A stretch of DNA of 64,000 nt from the NCBI RefSeq assembly GCF_000714935.1, contig NZ_JMIR01000008.1, positions 62,001-126,000 of the forward strand. The letters are read 5' to 3'. This DNA is from Tumebacillus flagellatus (GTDB taxonomy: Bacteria; Bacillota; Bacilli; Tumebacillales; Tumebacillaceae). The notes beneath the pieces were generated by a model, which saw only the letters and a program-made list of their open reading frames with translations, searched no databases and was not told where the DNA came from. Below, in pieces: positions 10,869 to 19,581 of the stretch (position 1 is its first letter; each line of letters begins with the position of its first letter). Made by a program: the position numbers and the translations under genes.

Positions 10869-12119
10869 ATGGGAGTCAGTTTGGCGATTTTACAAAACCG
10901 CAGTTATCTGTTCTATTGGCTGGCCGCATGGGCTTCCGCGCTTGGCGATCTGGTGTTCACCGTCGGCGTTTCGTGGATGATCACGCAGACGTTTCATTCC
11001 GGCGTGATCATGGGGACGTTTCTGTTGATCATGGGTGCGGTGCGCTCGGCGTTCATGCTGTTCGGCGGCGTGCTGGTCGACCGGATGAGCCCGATGCGGC
11101 TGATGAAAGTGTCGTTGCTCGCCCGCGCCGTCATGATGGGACTGTTGATGATCGTCTCGGCGAACTCGTCGCTCTCCGTCTGGATGTTGGACGTGCTCGC
11201 CGCGGTGTTCGGGGTTGTGGACGCGTTTTTCATGCCGACTGCTTCGGCGGCCCGCCAACGCTTGGTGACGGAAGAGTACTACACGCAGTCCAACTCGCTG
11301 CTCATGGTCGCCGGGCAAGTGTCAGTCATCGTCGGCCCGGTCGTCGGCTCGTTTCTGATCGGCTTGGGAGGCGGGCAACTTCTCTACGGCACGATTGCCG
11401 CGATGTTTGTGCTGTCGCTCGGGCTGTTGAACTTGGTTCGCTTGCGGCCTCCGGCTGATAGCAAAAGCGAAACGGAACCCCCCGCCGCGAAAAAAGAGCC
11501 GCCCTCCTTCACCGCCGACCTGCGCGAAGGGCTCCAGTACGTCTTGCGCACGCCGCTGCTCTTGGTCTCGATCTCGTCCGCGATGCTGGTCAACGCGGGC
11601 ATCAGCGTCCTGACCGTCGCTTTGCCGTTTCTCGCCGCCGACATGAACGCGGGCGTGGAGGGATTCGGCATCATGAGCTCCGGCATCGGCATCGGCGGGG
11701 CGATCGGAGCGGTGGTGTTCACGCTGTGGATGATCAAACGCCCGACGCCGCAGATGAACTTGACCGCCTGCCTGCTCGAAGGGCTCGCGGTGCTCTCGCT
11801 GTTCTGGGTGCACAACGTCTGGGTTGCGGCGGTCGTGCTGGCGTTCACCGGCGTGACCACGACGGCGATCAACATCCTCGCACCGAGCGTCAACCAATCG
11901 ATCATCCCGGAGGAGTTGTTCGGGCGCGTCATCTCCGTGATGATGCTGGCGATGGGCGGGATGATCCCGATCTCGCAGGCGTTCTCCGGGTTCCTGATCG
12001 ACCAGGTCAACGCGCATCAAGTGTTTCTCTACGGCGGTCTGTTGGAAGCATGCGCCGCCCTGCTCGCGCTGTTTGCTCCGTCGGTGCGCGCGTACGGAAA
12101 AATCTCTGGATCCAAGTAG
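10869..12119 (+). CDS. MFS transporter
   Basis: I prefer the ATG at 10869 (site ACAGGAGTG, 7 bases upstream) to the in-frame ATG at 10836. The 416-residue protein has about 12 hydrophobic segments in two halves separated by a charged, proline-rich loop near residues 195-225 (SETEPPAAKKEPP). The motif GGVLVDRMSPMRLMK after the second segment is the usual loop 2-3 motif of MFS exporters. The topology resembles macrolide/multidrug efflux relatives (MefA-type); the substrate is unknown. It is followed 13 bases later by the cysteine-cluster gene and may be cotranscribed with it. Confidence 0.85.
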   Translation: MGVSLAILQNRSYLFYWLAAWASALGDLVFTVGVSWMITQTFHSGVIMGTFLLIMGAVRSAFMLFGGVLVDRMSPMRLMKVSLLARAVMMGLLMIVSANSSLSVWMLDVLAAVFGVVDAFFMPTASAARQRLVTEEYYTQSNSLLMVAGQVSVIVGPVVGSFLIGLGGGQLLYGTIAAMFVLSLGLLNLVRLRPPADSKSETEPPAAKKEPPSFTADLREGLQYVLRTPLLLVSISSAMLVNAGISVLTVALPFLAADMNAGVEGFGIMSSGIGIGGAIGAVVFTLWMIKRPTPQMNLTACLLEGLAVLSLFWVHNVWVAAVVLAFTGVTTTAINILAPSVNQSIIPEELFGRVISVMMLAMGGMIPISQAFSGFLIDQVNAHQVFLYGGLLEACAALLALFAPSVRAYGKISGSK

Positions 12120-12132
12120 GAGGTACGATCGA

Positions 12133-12480
12133 ATGGAAACTCTCCCCTGCACAGGGTGCCGCGGGTTGTGCTGCGGCCCGGTTCCCGTGACCGAACAAGA
12201 GCTCAAGAAGATCAAGAAAAAAATCAAGTCCATGCCTCCGAAACTGCGCGCCGAGTTGGAAGGGCAGAAGCGCTTTTTCGGAACGTGTATTTTTTTCGAT
12301 CAGGACAAAGACCGCTGCGGCATCCATTCCGTGCGTCCGGCGATCTGCCGCGCGTTCGGCCTGCACAAGAACTTGGTCTGTTTCCGCAAGCCGGAAGCGG
12401 CCGTCAAAGCGAATTGGAGCGCTGCAGAAGCACCTGTTGGCATCCTCAGCGAGGATTTTACGTGGAAGGATTTCAAATAA
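12133..12480 (+). CDS. YkgJ-family cysteine cluster protein
   Basis: Started at 12133 behind AGGAGGT. The 115-residue protein has the conserved cysteine pattern of the YkgJ/UPF0153 family: CTGCRGLCCGP near the N-terminus, then CIFFDQDKDRCGIHSVRPAICRAFG. These cysteines likely bind zinc or an Fe-S cluster. The biochemical role of the family is not settled. It sits between the MFS gene and trmK. Confidence 0.8.
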   Translation: METLPCTGCRGLCCGPVPVTEQELKKIKKKIKSMPPKLRAELEGQKRFFGTCIFFDQDKDRCGIHSVRPAICRAFGLHKNLVCFRKPEAAVKANWSAAEAPVGILSEDFTWKDFK

Positions 12481-12548
12481 GAAGGCTCCGAGCAGGGCGA
12501 ATGGTTTATAATAGTACAGCAACCATTCCATACATAAGGTGATTTCTC

Positions 12549-13247
12549 TTGATCAATCTCTCTGAACGCTTAGAACGCATCGCTTCAAACGTCCCGTCCG
12601 GCGTCAAAATGGCGGACATCGGAAGCGACCACGCATACTTGCCGATCTACCTCGTGCAAAAAGGGGTCGCTCTCTCCGCGATCGCCGGCGAAGTGAACGA
12701 AGGCCCGTTTCGCGGCGCCGACCGCCACGTCCGGGAACACGGCCTTGCCGACTCCATCTCCGTGCGCAAGGGCGACGGTCTCGCCGTCCTGCAACCGGGC
12801 GAAGTCGACGTGATCACCATCGCGGGGATGGGCGGCTACAACATCCGCGAAATCCTCGAAGCGGGCAAGGACAAACTGCCCGGCGTCTCCCGGCTGGTGC
12901 TCTCGCCGCAGGGGGACAGCGACCGCGTCCGCAAGTGGCTGCAACTGCACGGCTGGAAGATCATCGACGAAGACATTCTCACCGAAGATGAACGCCTCTA
13001 CGAAATCATCGTCGCCGAGCGGGGCGAGATGAACATCACCGACGAGATGGAACTTGAATTCGGCCCGTTCAACCTCGCGCGCAAACACCCGCTCGTCGTC
13101 GACCGCGTGGAGTACGAACAAGGCAAGATCCGCCGCGCCCTCGCCGCCATCGAGAAGACCCCGACCGAGAACGGCCTCGCCCGAAAGGTTGAGCTGCTCG
13201 CGCGGCGCGCGCAACTGGAGGAGGTACGAAACCATGTCCAATCCTGA
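12549..13247 (+). CDS. trmK: tRNA (adenine(22)-N1)-methyltransferase
   Basis: The best start is a TTG at 12549 with AAGGTGA upstream. The 232-residue protein has the SAM-binding motif MADIGSDHAYLPIYL near the N-terminus and ITIAGMGGYNIREIL, both characteristic of TrmK (Bacillus YqfN), which methylates A22 in the D-arm of tRNAs such as tRNA-Ser. It overlaps the next gene by 14 bases. The rpoD ... yqfN-yqfO order is conserved with Bacillus, supporting the assignment. Confidence 0.93.
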   Translation: MINLSERLERIASNVPSGVKMADIGSDHAYLPIYLVQKGVALSAIAGEVNEGPFRGADRHVREHGLADSISVRKGDGLAVLQPGEVDVITIAGMGGYNIREILEAGKDKLPGVSRLVLSPQGDSDRVRKWLQLHGWKIIDEDILTEDERLYEIIVAERGEMNITDEMELEFGPFNLARKHPLVVDRVEYEQGKIRRALAAIEKTPTENGLARKVELLARRAQLEEVRNHVQS

Positions 13248-14373
13248 TCAACAAAACTTCGCCACCGTCCGCCAAGTGACGGCGGCGCTCGAAGAGATGG
13301 CGCCGTTGTCGCTTGCGGAGTCGTGGGACAAAGTCGGCCTGCAAGTCGGCGACCCGTCCCGTCCCGTGCGCAAAGTGATGCTGACGCTCGACTCCAACGA
13401 CGACGGCGTGATCGACGAAGCGATCGCCAAGGGCGTCGACTTGATCATCGCGCACCATGCGATGATCTTCCGTCCGGTGCAGACCTTGCGCACCGACACG
13501 CCGTACGGACGCCGCCTGCAAAAACTGCTGGCCAACGGCTTGAACGTCTATGTCGCGCACACCAACCTCGACATCGCCGAGGGCGGCGTCAACGACATCC
13601 TCGCGTCGCGTCTGCACTTGGAGAACACGGAAGTGATGACCCGCGTGCACAACACCCGTTTGAAAAAACTCGTCGTCTTCGTCCCGGAGACGCACCACGA
13701 AGCGGTGCGCCAAGCGGTCGGCGACGCCGGGGCGGGCTGGATCGGCAATTACAGCCACTGCACGTTCAACACGCCGGGCACGGGGACTTTTATTCCGCAA
13801 CAGGGCACGAACCCGTACATCGGCGAGCAAGGGCAACTTGAGCGTGTCAACGAAATCCGCTTGGAGACGGTCGTGCCGGAGCGCATCCAAGACCACGTGA
13901 TCGCCGCGATGCTTCAGGCGCATCCGTATGAGGAAGTCGCGTACGACCTCTACCCGCTGGAGATCATGGGCCAAGAGCTCGGCGTCGGGCGTGTGGGCGA
14001 TCTCGTGGAAGAGATGACCTTGGCGCAGTTTGCCGAGTTCGTGAAGCAGCAGTTTGAAGTGCCGGCGGTGCGCGTGGTCGGACCCTTGGACCGCAAGATT
14101 CGCCGTGTCGCCGTCTGGGGCGGGTCGGGCGAAGAGTACTTCCCGGACGCGCTGAAAAAAGGCGCGGACGCGTTTGTCGTCAGCGACATCCGCTACCACT
14201 ACGCCCAAGACGCCGCCGCAGAAGGGCTGTGCATGGTCGATCCGGGGCATAACACGGAAAAATTGATTCTGCCAAGCATCGGCGCGTACCTCGAAGCCAA
14301 GATGCGGCAGTACGGGTTTGACACGGAAATTCTCGTCTCACAGACCAATACGGAGCCGTTCCGGTTCATCTAA
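13234..14373 (+). CDS. Nif3-like dinuclear metal centre protein (YqfO family)
   Basis: The start at 13234 follows GGAGGAGGT and lies within the end of trmK. At 379 residues it has the Firmicute three-part architecture: Nif3 halves with a PII/CutA-like insert in the middle (about residues 130-235). Metal ligands are visible as IIAHHAMIFRP and VAHTNLDIAEGG in the first half and in the C-terminal half (SDIRYHYAQDAAAEGLCMVDPGHNTEK). The family is called GTP cyclohydrolase-like in some databases, but its function is not proven. Coupling to trmK is conserved in Bacillales. Confidence 0.9.
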   Translation: MSNPDQQNFATVRQVTAALEEMAPLSLAESWDKVGLQVGDPSRPVRKVMLTLDSNDDGVIDEAIAKGVDLIIAHHAMIFRPVQTLRTDTPYGRRLQKLLANGLNVYVAHTNLDIAEGGVNDILASRLHLENTEVMTRVHNTRLKKLVVFVPETHHEAVRQAVGDAGAGWIGNYSHCTFNTPGTGTFIPQQGTNPYIGEQGQLERVNEIRLETVVPERIQDHVIAAMLQAHPYEEVAYDLYPLEIMGQELGVGRVGDLVEEMTLAQFAEFVKQQFEVPAVRVVGPLDRKIRRVAVWGGSGEEYFPDALKKGADAFVVSDIRYHYAQDAAAEGLCMVDPGHNTEKLILPSIGAYLEAKMRQYGFDTEILVSQTNTEPFRFI

Positions 14374-14442
14374 GGCAAGCCGAAGAGCAAGACATGTTTT
14401 CTCGGACATCCCCATATGTATTGGGTGTGGGGGTGAACGAGC

Positions 14443-14700
14443 ATGGCTTCAATCCTGGTTAGTGCCATTGCGATACTCGGAGCTTTCTTGGTCTTCATAT
14501 ACGCGTATTCGTTCATGCAATTCATGCTGACGATCACCAAATGCCCCGACTGCGGGCGGATCATGCAGCGAGTGGTCTATACGGAGTTGGCGGGCGAGCA
14601 GAAGAAGCGGGTGGTCACCGAATGCAACTTCTGCACGTCCAAGCGCATCCGCAAGCACAACGAAATTCCGCAGCACCGCAAAGATACGCTGTATCCGTAA
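14443..14700 (+). CDS. Small membrane protein with zinc-ribbon-like tail
   Basis: This 85-residue protein has an N-terminal hydrophobic segment (about residues 4-28) followed by a cytoplasmic-type tail with CPDCGRIM and a second CNFC pair, which should bind zinc, and a basic C-terminus. The site GGGGGTGAA is 6 bases before the ATG. Function unknown. Confidence 0.65.
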   Translation: MASILVSAIAILGAFLVFIYAYSFMQFMLTITKCPDCGRIMQRVVYTELAGEQKKRVVTECNFCTSKRIRKHNEIPQHRKDTLYP

Positions 14701-14720
14701 GTTCTCCAGCAGCAAAAAAC

Positions 14721-14768
14721 AAAAGGCATTCGGACTGTGACGCAGGTTGCAGCAAGAGTGCCTTTTTT
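14721..14768 (+). terminator. Possible terminator
   Basis: AAAAGGCA pairs with TGCCTTTT across a long, partly structured loop and is followed by more T. It merges into TATACT (14772-14777), the likely -10 box of the next gene. Confidence 0.45.
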
Positions 14769-14818
14769 TGGTATACTAAAAGGGTGCACACATGTAAAAC
14801 GAGGAGGGCATACATATC

Positions 14819-15649
14819 ATGGCGATCCATTCCTTGCAAGACACGACCACCCTCAACAACGGTGTGAAGATGCCGTGGCTGGGCCTTGGCGTTTGGAAAG
14901 TCACCGAAGAGGGCCAAGTGGAAAAAGCGGTGCTCTCCGCTCTGGAAGCGGGTTATCGCAGCATCGACACCGCGGCGATCTACGGCAATGAGGAAGGCGT
15001 CGGCCGCGCCCTGCGTGACAGCGGAATCCCGCGCGACCAAATCTTCGTCACCACCAAAGTATGGAACTCGAATCAAGGTTACGAGTCCACGCTGGCGGCG
15101 TTTGACGAGAGCATGCAGAAGCTGGGTCTGGACTACCTCGACCTCTACTTGATCCACTGGCCGGTCGCAGGCAAGTACAAAGACACCTGGCGCGCGCTGG
15201 AGAAGCTGTACAAGGACGGCAAAGTCCGTGCCATCGGCGTCTCCAACTTCCATGTGCATCATTTGAAAGACCTGCTGGCGGACGCAGAAGCGGTCCCGAC
15301 GGTCAACCAAGTCGAGTACCATCCGCTCTTGAGCCAAGAGGAACTGCGCGCGTTCTGCCGCGAGAAGAAAATCCAACTGGAAGCGTGGAGCCCGCTGATG
15401 CAAGGGAACCTCGACCACGAGGTCATCACGCAACTGGCGCAAAAATACGGCAAGTCCCCGGCGCAAATCGTGCTTCGTTGGGACCTGCAAAACGAAGTCG
15501 TCACGATTCCGAAGTCGGTCACCCCGGCCCGCATCGCGGAGAACGCGGACGTGTTTGACTTCGAACTGTCGCCGGACGACATGGCGGCGCTGAACGGGTT
15601 GAACGAAGACCGTCGTTTCGGTCCGGACCCGGACAACTTCGACTTTTAA
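14819..15649 (+). CDS. Aldo/keto reductase
   Basis: The 276-residue NADPH-dependent reductase of the (beta/alpha)8 AKR fold has the catalytic tetrad at Asp50, Tyr55, Lys80 and His113 ([22 protein letters not shown]). [10 protein letters not shown] and the IPKS element in [13 protein letters not shown], the NADP phosphate site, are also present. It is closest in pattern to the Bacillus YtbE/YvgN group that reduces glyoxals and other carbonyls. Strong site GAGGAGGG upstream; monocistronic, with a terminator behind it. Confidence 0.93.
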   Translation: MAIHSLQDTTTLNNGVKMPWLGLGVWKVTEEGQVEKAVLSALEAGYRSIDTAAIYGNEEGVGRALRDSGIPRDQIFVTTKVWNSNQGYESTLAAFDESMQKLGLDYLDLYLIHWPVAGKYKDTWRALEKLYKDGKVRAIGVSNFHVHHLKDLLADAEAVPTVNQVEYHPLLSQEELRAFCREKKIQLEAWSPLMQGNLDHEVITQLAQKYGKSPAQIVLRWDLQNEVVTIPKSVTPARIAENADVFDFELSPDDMAALNGLNEDRRFGPDPDNFDF

Positions 15650-15657
15650 ACTTTGTG

Positions 15658-15702
15658 AAAAAAGGAACCTATCCGCGAGTCTGCGGAGCGGTTCCTTTTT
15701 TT
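15658..15702 (+). terminator. Terminator after aldo/keto reductase
   Basis: AAAAGGAACC pairs with GGTTCCTTTT with an inner stem, followed by T. Confidence 0.75.
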
Positions 15703-15753
15703 CCGATTTTGCGTCTACATCAAAAAACTCGACCAAAAGGTGGTCTTTGCACC

Positions 15754-16827
15754 ATGAAACTCGACCGTGATGCTGTCATCCGTCTCAATCTCTGGAAGCA
15801 AGGTCTGTACCACACGCCCACCGCTTCGACGAAGGACGAAGCGATGCAAATCCTCCGCCGTTTGGGGCTCGTCCAGCTCGACACGATGAGCGTGGTCACG
15901 CGCAGCCAGCACTTGGTGTTCTGGTCGCGCATGCACGAATTCCGTGAAGAGTGGCTGTTGGAGTGGTACGAGCAGGGCGAGATCTTCGAGTTGTACCTGC
16001 ATGCCCTCTCGATTTTGCCTGAAGAAGAGCGCCCGTACTTCCAATCGTGGATGGACGCGACCCGCGCGAAGTTGCAGCGAAGCGAGTTGCACGACTTGCT
16101 CCTGCAAACGCTGGAAGAGCGCGGCTCCGTCCACGGCAAGCACGTCACCGATCTGGTCGGCGGCCCGGCGGAAAAGCTCGGCACGTGGCAGATGAGCCCT
16201 GTGCGCCGGGCGTTCGACCAACTGTGGCGCGCAGGGTATGTTGCGGTGACGCGCAACGAGAAATTCCAGAAAGTCTACGGGCTTCAGCAACCGGTGGAAC
16301 CCGTGCCGCACGAAGAGACGTTCCGCCGCTACACCCGGCTCGCTCTGCAAGCGATGGGAGCCGCGACGATCAAGGACATCGCCGACTACTTCCGCTTCAA
16401 AACCGGCGTTGTGAAACAAGCGTTGGAACACCTCCCCGACGTGCGCGAACTCGACGACGGGAGCTACATCTTGGAGGAAGACCTCGAACTCCTGCACAGC
16501 CCGTCCCTCGCCGAGCCGCCCGCGCACAGCACGCTGCTCTCGCCGTTCGACAACTTGATCTGGTTCCGACCCAGGGTGAAAGCGCTGTTCGACCTCGACT
16601 TCCGCTTGGAGAGCTACTTCCCGGAAGACCAGCGCCAATTCGGGTACTTCGCGCTTCCGATCTTGATGCAAGGCGAGATCGTCGGCACCGTCGACCTAAA
16701 AGCGGAGCGCAAGAGCAAGACCCTGCAAATCCAACGCTTGATCTGGCGCGGCGAACCTCGCCAGCCGGAGTTGGATCTGTTGTTGGATCGGCTGCATCGC
16801 TTTCTGTTTGCGAACGTGAGAACCTGA
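15754..16827 (+). CDS. YcaQ/AlkX-like winged-helix DNA glycosylase
   Basis: The 357-residue protein belongs to the winged-helix family once called DUF1006, now known for AlkZ and YcaQ/AlkX, which excise alkylated bases and unhook interstrand crosslinks. The catalytic QxD motif is present as Gln41-Leu42-Asp43 in GLVQLDTMS, the YcaQ-type variant rather than the QxQ of AlkZ. Further family marks are LSPFDNLIWFRPRVKALFDLDFRLE and the C-terminal strand region. The start at 15754 has only a modest ribosome site (AAGGTGG). Activity and lesion range are inferred from family knowledge. Confidence 0.82.
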   Translation: MKLDRDAVIRLNLWKQGLYHTPTASTKDEAMQILRRLGLVQLDTMSVVTRSQHLVFWSRMHEFREEWLLEWYEQGEIFELYLHALSILPEEERPYFQSWMDATRAKLQRSELHDLLLQTLEERGSVHGKHVTDLVGGPAEKLGTWQMSPVRRAFDQLWRAGYVAVTRNEKFQKVYGLQQPVEPVPHEETFRRYTRLALQAMGAATIKDIADYFRFKTGVVKQALEHLPDVRELDDGSYILEEDLELLHSPSLAEPPAHSTLLSPFDNLIWFRPRVKALFDLDFRLESYFPEDQRQFGYFALPILMQGEIVGTVDLKAERKSKTLQIQRLIWRGEPRQPELDLLLDRLHRFLFANVRT

Positions 16828-16853
16828 CCCCGGAGGATCAGGTTCTTTTTTTG
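16819..16853 (+). terminator. Terminator overlapping the glycosylase stop codon
   Basis: Perfect 9-bp stem AGAACCTGA / TCAGGTTCT with a 10-base loop and T run; the stop TGA is inside the left arm. Confidence 0.85.
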
Positions 16854-16864
16854 TAAGCGTGAGA

Positions 16865-16894
16865 GGCATAAGAACTCCGGTTGTCCGCAAACTA
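16865..16894 (+). promoter_or_regulatory. Candidate sigma-G promoter of the germinant receptor operon
   Basis: GGCATA (16865-16870) and CAAACTA (16888-16894), 17 bases apart, resemble TGMATA-N18-CATACTA. It is 46 bases before the gerA-like ATG. Known gerA-type operons are transcribed in the forespore by sigma-G, which fits. Confidence 0.45.
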
Positions 16895-16939
16895 GAGGGA
16901 AATAGGTGCATTTATTTGCCAAGACAGGGAGCACAACCG

Positions 16940-18481
16940 ATGGGGATTCGAAAATGGCTTCGAAGCAACTCCAAAAAAAAGAACGCGCAGACCGACCGCA
17001 TGCCTCCGCCTCGGGACGAAAAAGAGATTTCTTCGCGACTGTCCGAATCGATGACCGACTTGCAAACGATGTTTCGTGACATCCCCGATTTGATCGTGCG
17101 GCCGTTTACCGTCAAAGCGACCGGGGCGCAAGCGGTGTTGGCTTTTTTCGACGGGTTGACCGACCGCAATGCGATCAACAACAACGTGTTGCAAGCGCTG
17201 ATGCACGAAGAGACGGTCGAGACGGAAATTCCGCGCATCGTCACGGTCGGCCAAGTCAACACGGCATCCTCTTGGTCCAAAGTGGAATCGTCGCTCTTCA
17301 GCGGGCTCAGCCTCCTGCTGGTCGACGGCCAAGCGGAGGCGTATCTGTTCGACACACGGGGCTGGCCGCAGCGGGCGATCGAAGACCCGCAACTGGAAGC
17401 GTCGTTGAAAAGCTCGCATCAGGGTTTTATCGAGACGGGCAGTCAGAACATCGCTCTCGTCCGCCGCTACATCGACAACCGGGAAATGAAAATCAAAGTG
17501 CACAGGATCGGAGCGCGGGGAACGACCCAGGTCAGCATCTTGTATTTAGCGGATGTCGCGAAACCTGAAGTGTTGCGGGAGTTGGAAGACCGTCTGCAAA
17601 AAATTAACGTGGACTCCATTCTCAACTCCGGCGAACTGGTAGAGTTAATCGAGGACAATCCGTACTCGCCGTTTCCGCAGTTTATCACCTCCGAGCGACC
17701 CGACACCGTCGCGTCGCAAATCCTCCAAGGCCGGTTGGCGGTGGTCGTGGACCGCTCGCCCGCCGTGATCATCTGTCCGGTATCGTTTGCTTCTTTTTTT
17801 CAAAACGTCGATGATTACAGCATCAAGTGGCAGATTGCCAGCTTTTTGAGGATTTTGCGGTTCATGGCTTTTTTCGTGACGATTTTCTTGCCATCGACGT
17901 ACATCGGCGTGACGTCGTTTCAGTATGAAGTGATCCCGTTGCAACTGTTGCTGTCGGTCGGAGAATCGAGAGGGAACGTGCCGTTTCCGCCGCTTCTGGA
18001 AGCGTTGATCATGGAACTCACGCTGGAGATGTTGAAGGAGGCGGGCGTCCGCTTGCCCGCTCCGATCGGACAGACCGTGGGGATCGTCGGGGCGATCGTG
18101 ATCGGGCAAGCGACCGTGCAGGCGGGGATCGTCTCGAACATCATGGTGATCGTGGTTTCGCTGACGGCGCTCGCGTCGTTCATCATCCCCAATTACGACA
18201 TGTCGTCCGCGATTCGCTTGATCCGCTTTCCCATGATGATCATGGCGGCGCTGTTTGGACTGGTCGGAGTCGGCGTGGGCATGATGGTGTTGATCGGGCA
18301 TTTGGTGGCGTTGGAGTCGCTGGGCGTGCCGTATTTCGCCTCGATCTCGCCCTTGCGTTTTGCCGATTGGAAAGACACGATCATTCGTCTGCCGCTCTGG
18401 AAGATGGACAAACGCCCCTTGAGCGCGAGACCTGTGCAAGAAACAAGGCAAGGACCCAGCCATCCAGAGGGTGACGGTTGA
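16940..18481 (+). CDS. Spore germinant receptor A subunit (GerA family)
   Basis: The 513-residue protein has a large N-terminal soluble domain (about 1-300) with LIVRPFTVKATGAQAVLAFFDGLTDRN and a C-terminal part with about five transmembrane segments. DRSPAVIICPVSFASFFQNVDDYSIKW and LLLSVGESRGNVPFPPLLEALIMELTLEMLKEAG are hallmark GerAA sequences. It forms, with the B and C subunits encoded next, a nutrient-sensing complex in the spore inner membrane. The ATG at 16940 has a weak site (AGGGAGC). The ligand cannot be predicted from sequence. Confidence 0.94.
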   Translation: MGIRKWLRSNSKKKNAQTDRMPPPRDEKEISSRLSESMTDLQTMFRDIPDLIVRPFTVKATGAQAVLAFFDGLTDRNAINNNVLQALMHEETVETEIPRIVTVGQVNTASSWSKVESSLFSGLSLLLVDGQAEAYLFDTRGWPQRAIEDPQLEASLKSSHQGFIETGSQNIALVRRYIDNREMKIKVHRIGARGTTQVSILYLADVAKPEVLRELEDRLQKINVDSILNSGELVELIEDNPYSPFPQFITSERPDTVASQILQGRLAVVVDRSPAVIICPVSFASFFQNVDDYSIKWQIASFLRILRFMAFFVTIFLPSTYIGVTSFQYEVIPLQLLLSVGESRGNVPFPPLLEALIMELTLEMLKEAGVRLPAPIGQTVGIVGAIVIGQATVQAGIVSNIMVIVVSLTALASFIIPNYDMSSAIRLIRFPMMIMAALFGLVGVGVGMMVLIGHLVALESLGVPYFASISPLRFADWKDTIIRLPLWKMDKRPLSARPVQETRQGPSHPEGDG

Positions 18482-19581
18482 TGAAAAAATACCAGTTTAA
18501 CGAGATCACGCCGATGCAGTTCATGTTTATGATCCACGGTGCGCAAGTGGGCATCGGGATTTTTTCATTGCCGAGAGACTTGGCGAAAATCGCGGGGACA
18601 GACGGTTGGATTTCCTTGTTGATCGGGTGGGCTTTCGCTCTGCTGTCCAGCCTGTTGATCGTGCTGGTGCTAAAAAAACACCCCGACAGCACTCTCTACG
18701 ATTTGTTGCCCCGCTTGTTCGGAGCCGTGATCGGCAAGTTGTTGCATGTGGTGTATGCGCTTTACTATGCTTTTACGTTTTGGGTGACTTTGCTGGCGTC
18801 CGTCTTCGTGATCAAAATCGAACTGTTGCCAAAGACCCCCTTCGTTATAGTGGTGTTGCTGTTTGCGTTGCCGATCTATACGCTTGCGAAAAACCAAGTC
18901 CGGGTGTTGGGAAGGTATTCGGAGCTGACGTTTTGGGGCGCGATCTGGTTGTTGATCGTCTACTTGATCCCCTTTGGGCACGGGGAATGGTTGAACTTCT
19001 TGCCCGTGCTGAAGGACGGGTGGAAGCCGATCTTGAGCGCGGTTCAAACCACCACGATGTCCTTTGTCGGATTCGAGACGGTGTTCGTGCTGTACCCGTT
19101 TCTCAAGAATCCCCGAAAAGCCGTTCCGTGCGTGATCGGCGCCAATCTGCTCACGTTGCTGATCTACGGGGTGTCGGTGGGGGTCTGCACGGTGTTTTTT
19201 TCACCGGACGATCTGACCTCGTATTCGTTCCCGGTGTTGAAAGTGGTCAAAGTGATCGAATTTCGGTTTTTGGAGCGGTTTGAGATCATCTTCTTGATCG
19301 CGTATCTGTTCATGCTGTCGCGCGTGTGGGTGTTCAATTTATACTGCAGCTTGTTGGGGTCGAGTCAACTGTTTCACCGTGCCGATCATCGGCCGCATCT
19401 GCGGGTCGTGTTGGCGGTCGTGGTGCTGATCAGTGTGTTTTTTACCCCGACGTATGAACAGGTTGATACGTTGGAGAAGGTGCTGGGGAAGATCGGTTTT
19501 TATGCGGCGTTTTTGTTTCCGCTGTTTCTGTGGGGGTATGACGGGCTGCGCGCAAAAGTGCGCAAGGGAGGTGCGTCATGA
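18481..19581 (+). CDS. Spore germinant receptor B subunit (GerB family permease-like)
   Basis: The start ATG overlaps the TGA of the A subunit (TGATG), with AGAGGGTGA just upstream. The 366-residue product has about ten transmembrane segments and the APC-superfamily-like start FMFMIHGAQVGIGIFSLPRDLAK seen in GerAB proteins, which bind the nutrient ligand. It overlaps the C subunit by 4 bases (ATGA), indicating translational coupling. Confidence 0.93.
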   Translation: MKKYQFNEITPMQFMFMIHGAQVGIGIFSLPRDLAKIAGTDGWISLLIGWAFALLSSLLIVLVLKKHPDSTLYDLLPRLFGAVIGKLLHVVYALYYAFTFWVTLLASVFVIKIELLPKTPFVIVVLLFALPIYTLAKNQVRVLGRYSELTFWGAIWLLIVYLIPFGHGEWLNFLPVLKDGWKPILSAVQTTTMSFVGFETVFVLYPFLKNPRKAVPCVIGANLLTLLIYGVSVGVCTVFFSPDDLTSYSFPVLKVVKVIEFRFLERFEIIFLIAYLFMLSRVWVFNLYCSLLGSSQLFHRADHRPHLRVVLAVVVLISVFFTPTYEQVDTLEKVLGKIGFYAAFLFPLFLWGYDGLRAKVRKGGAS

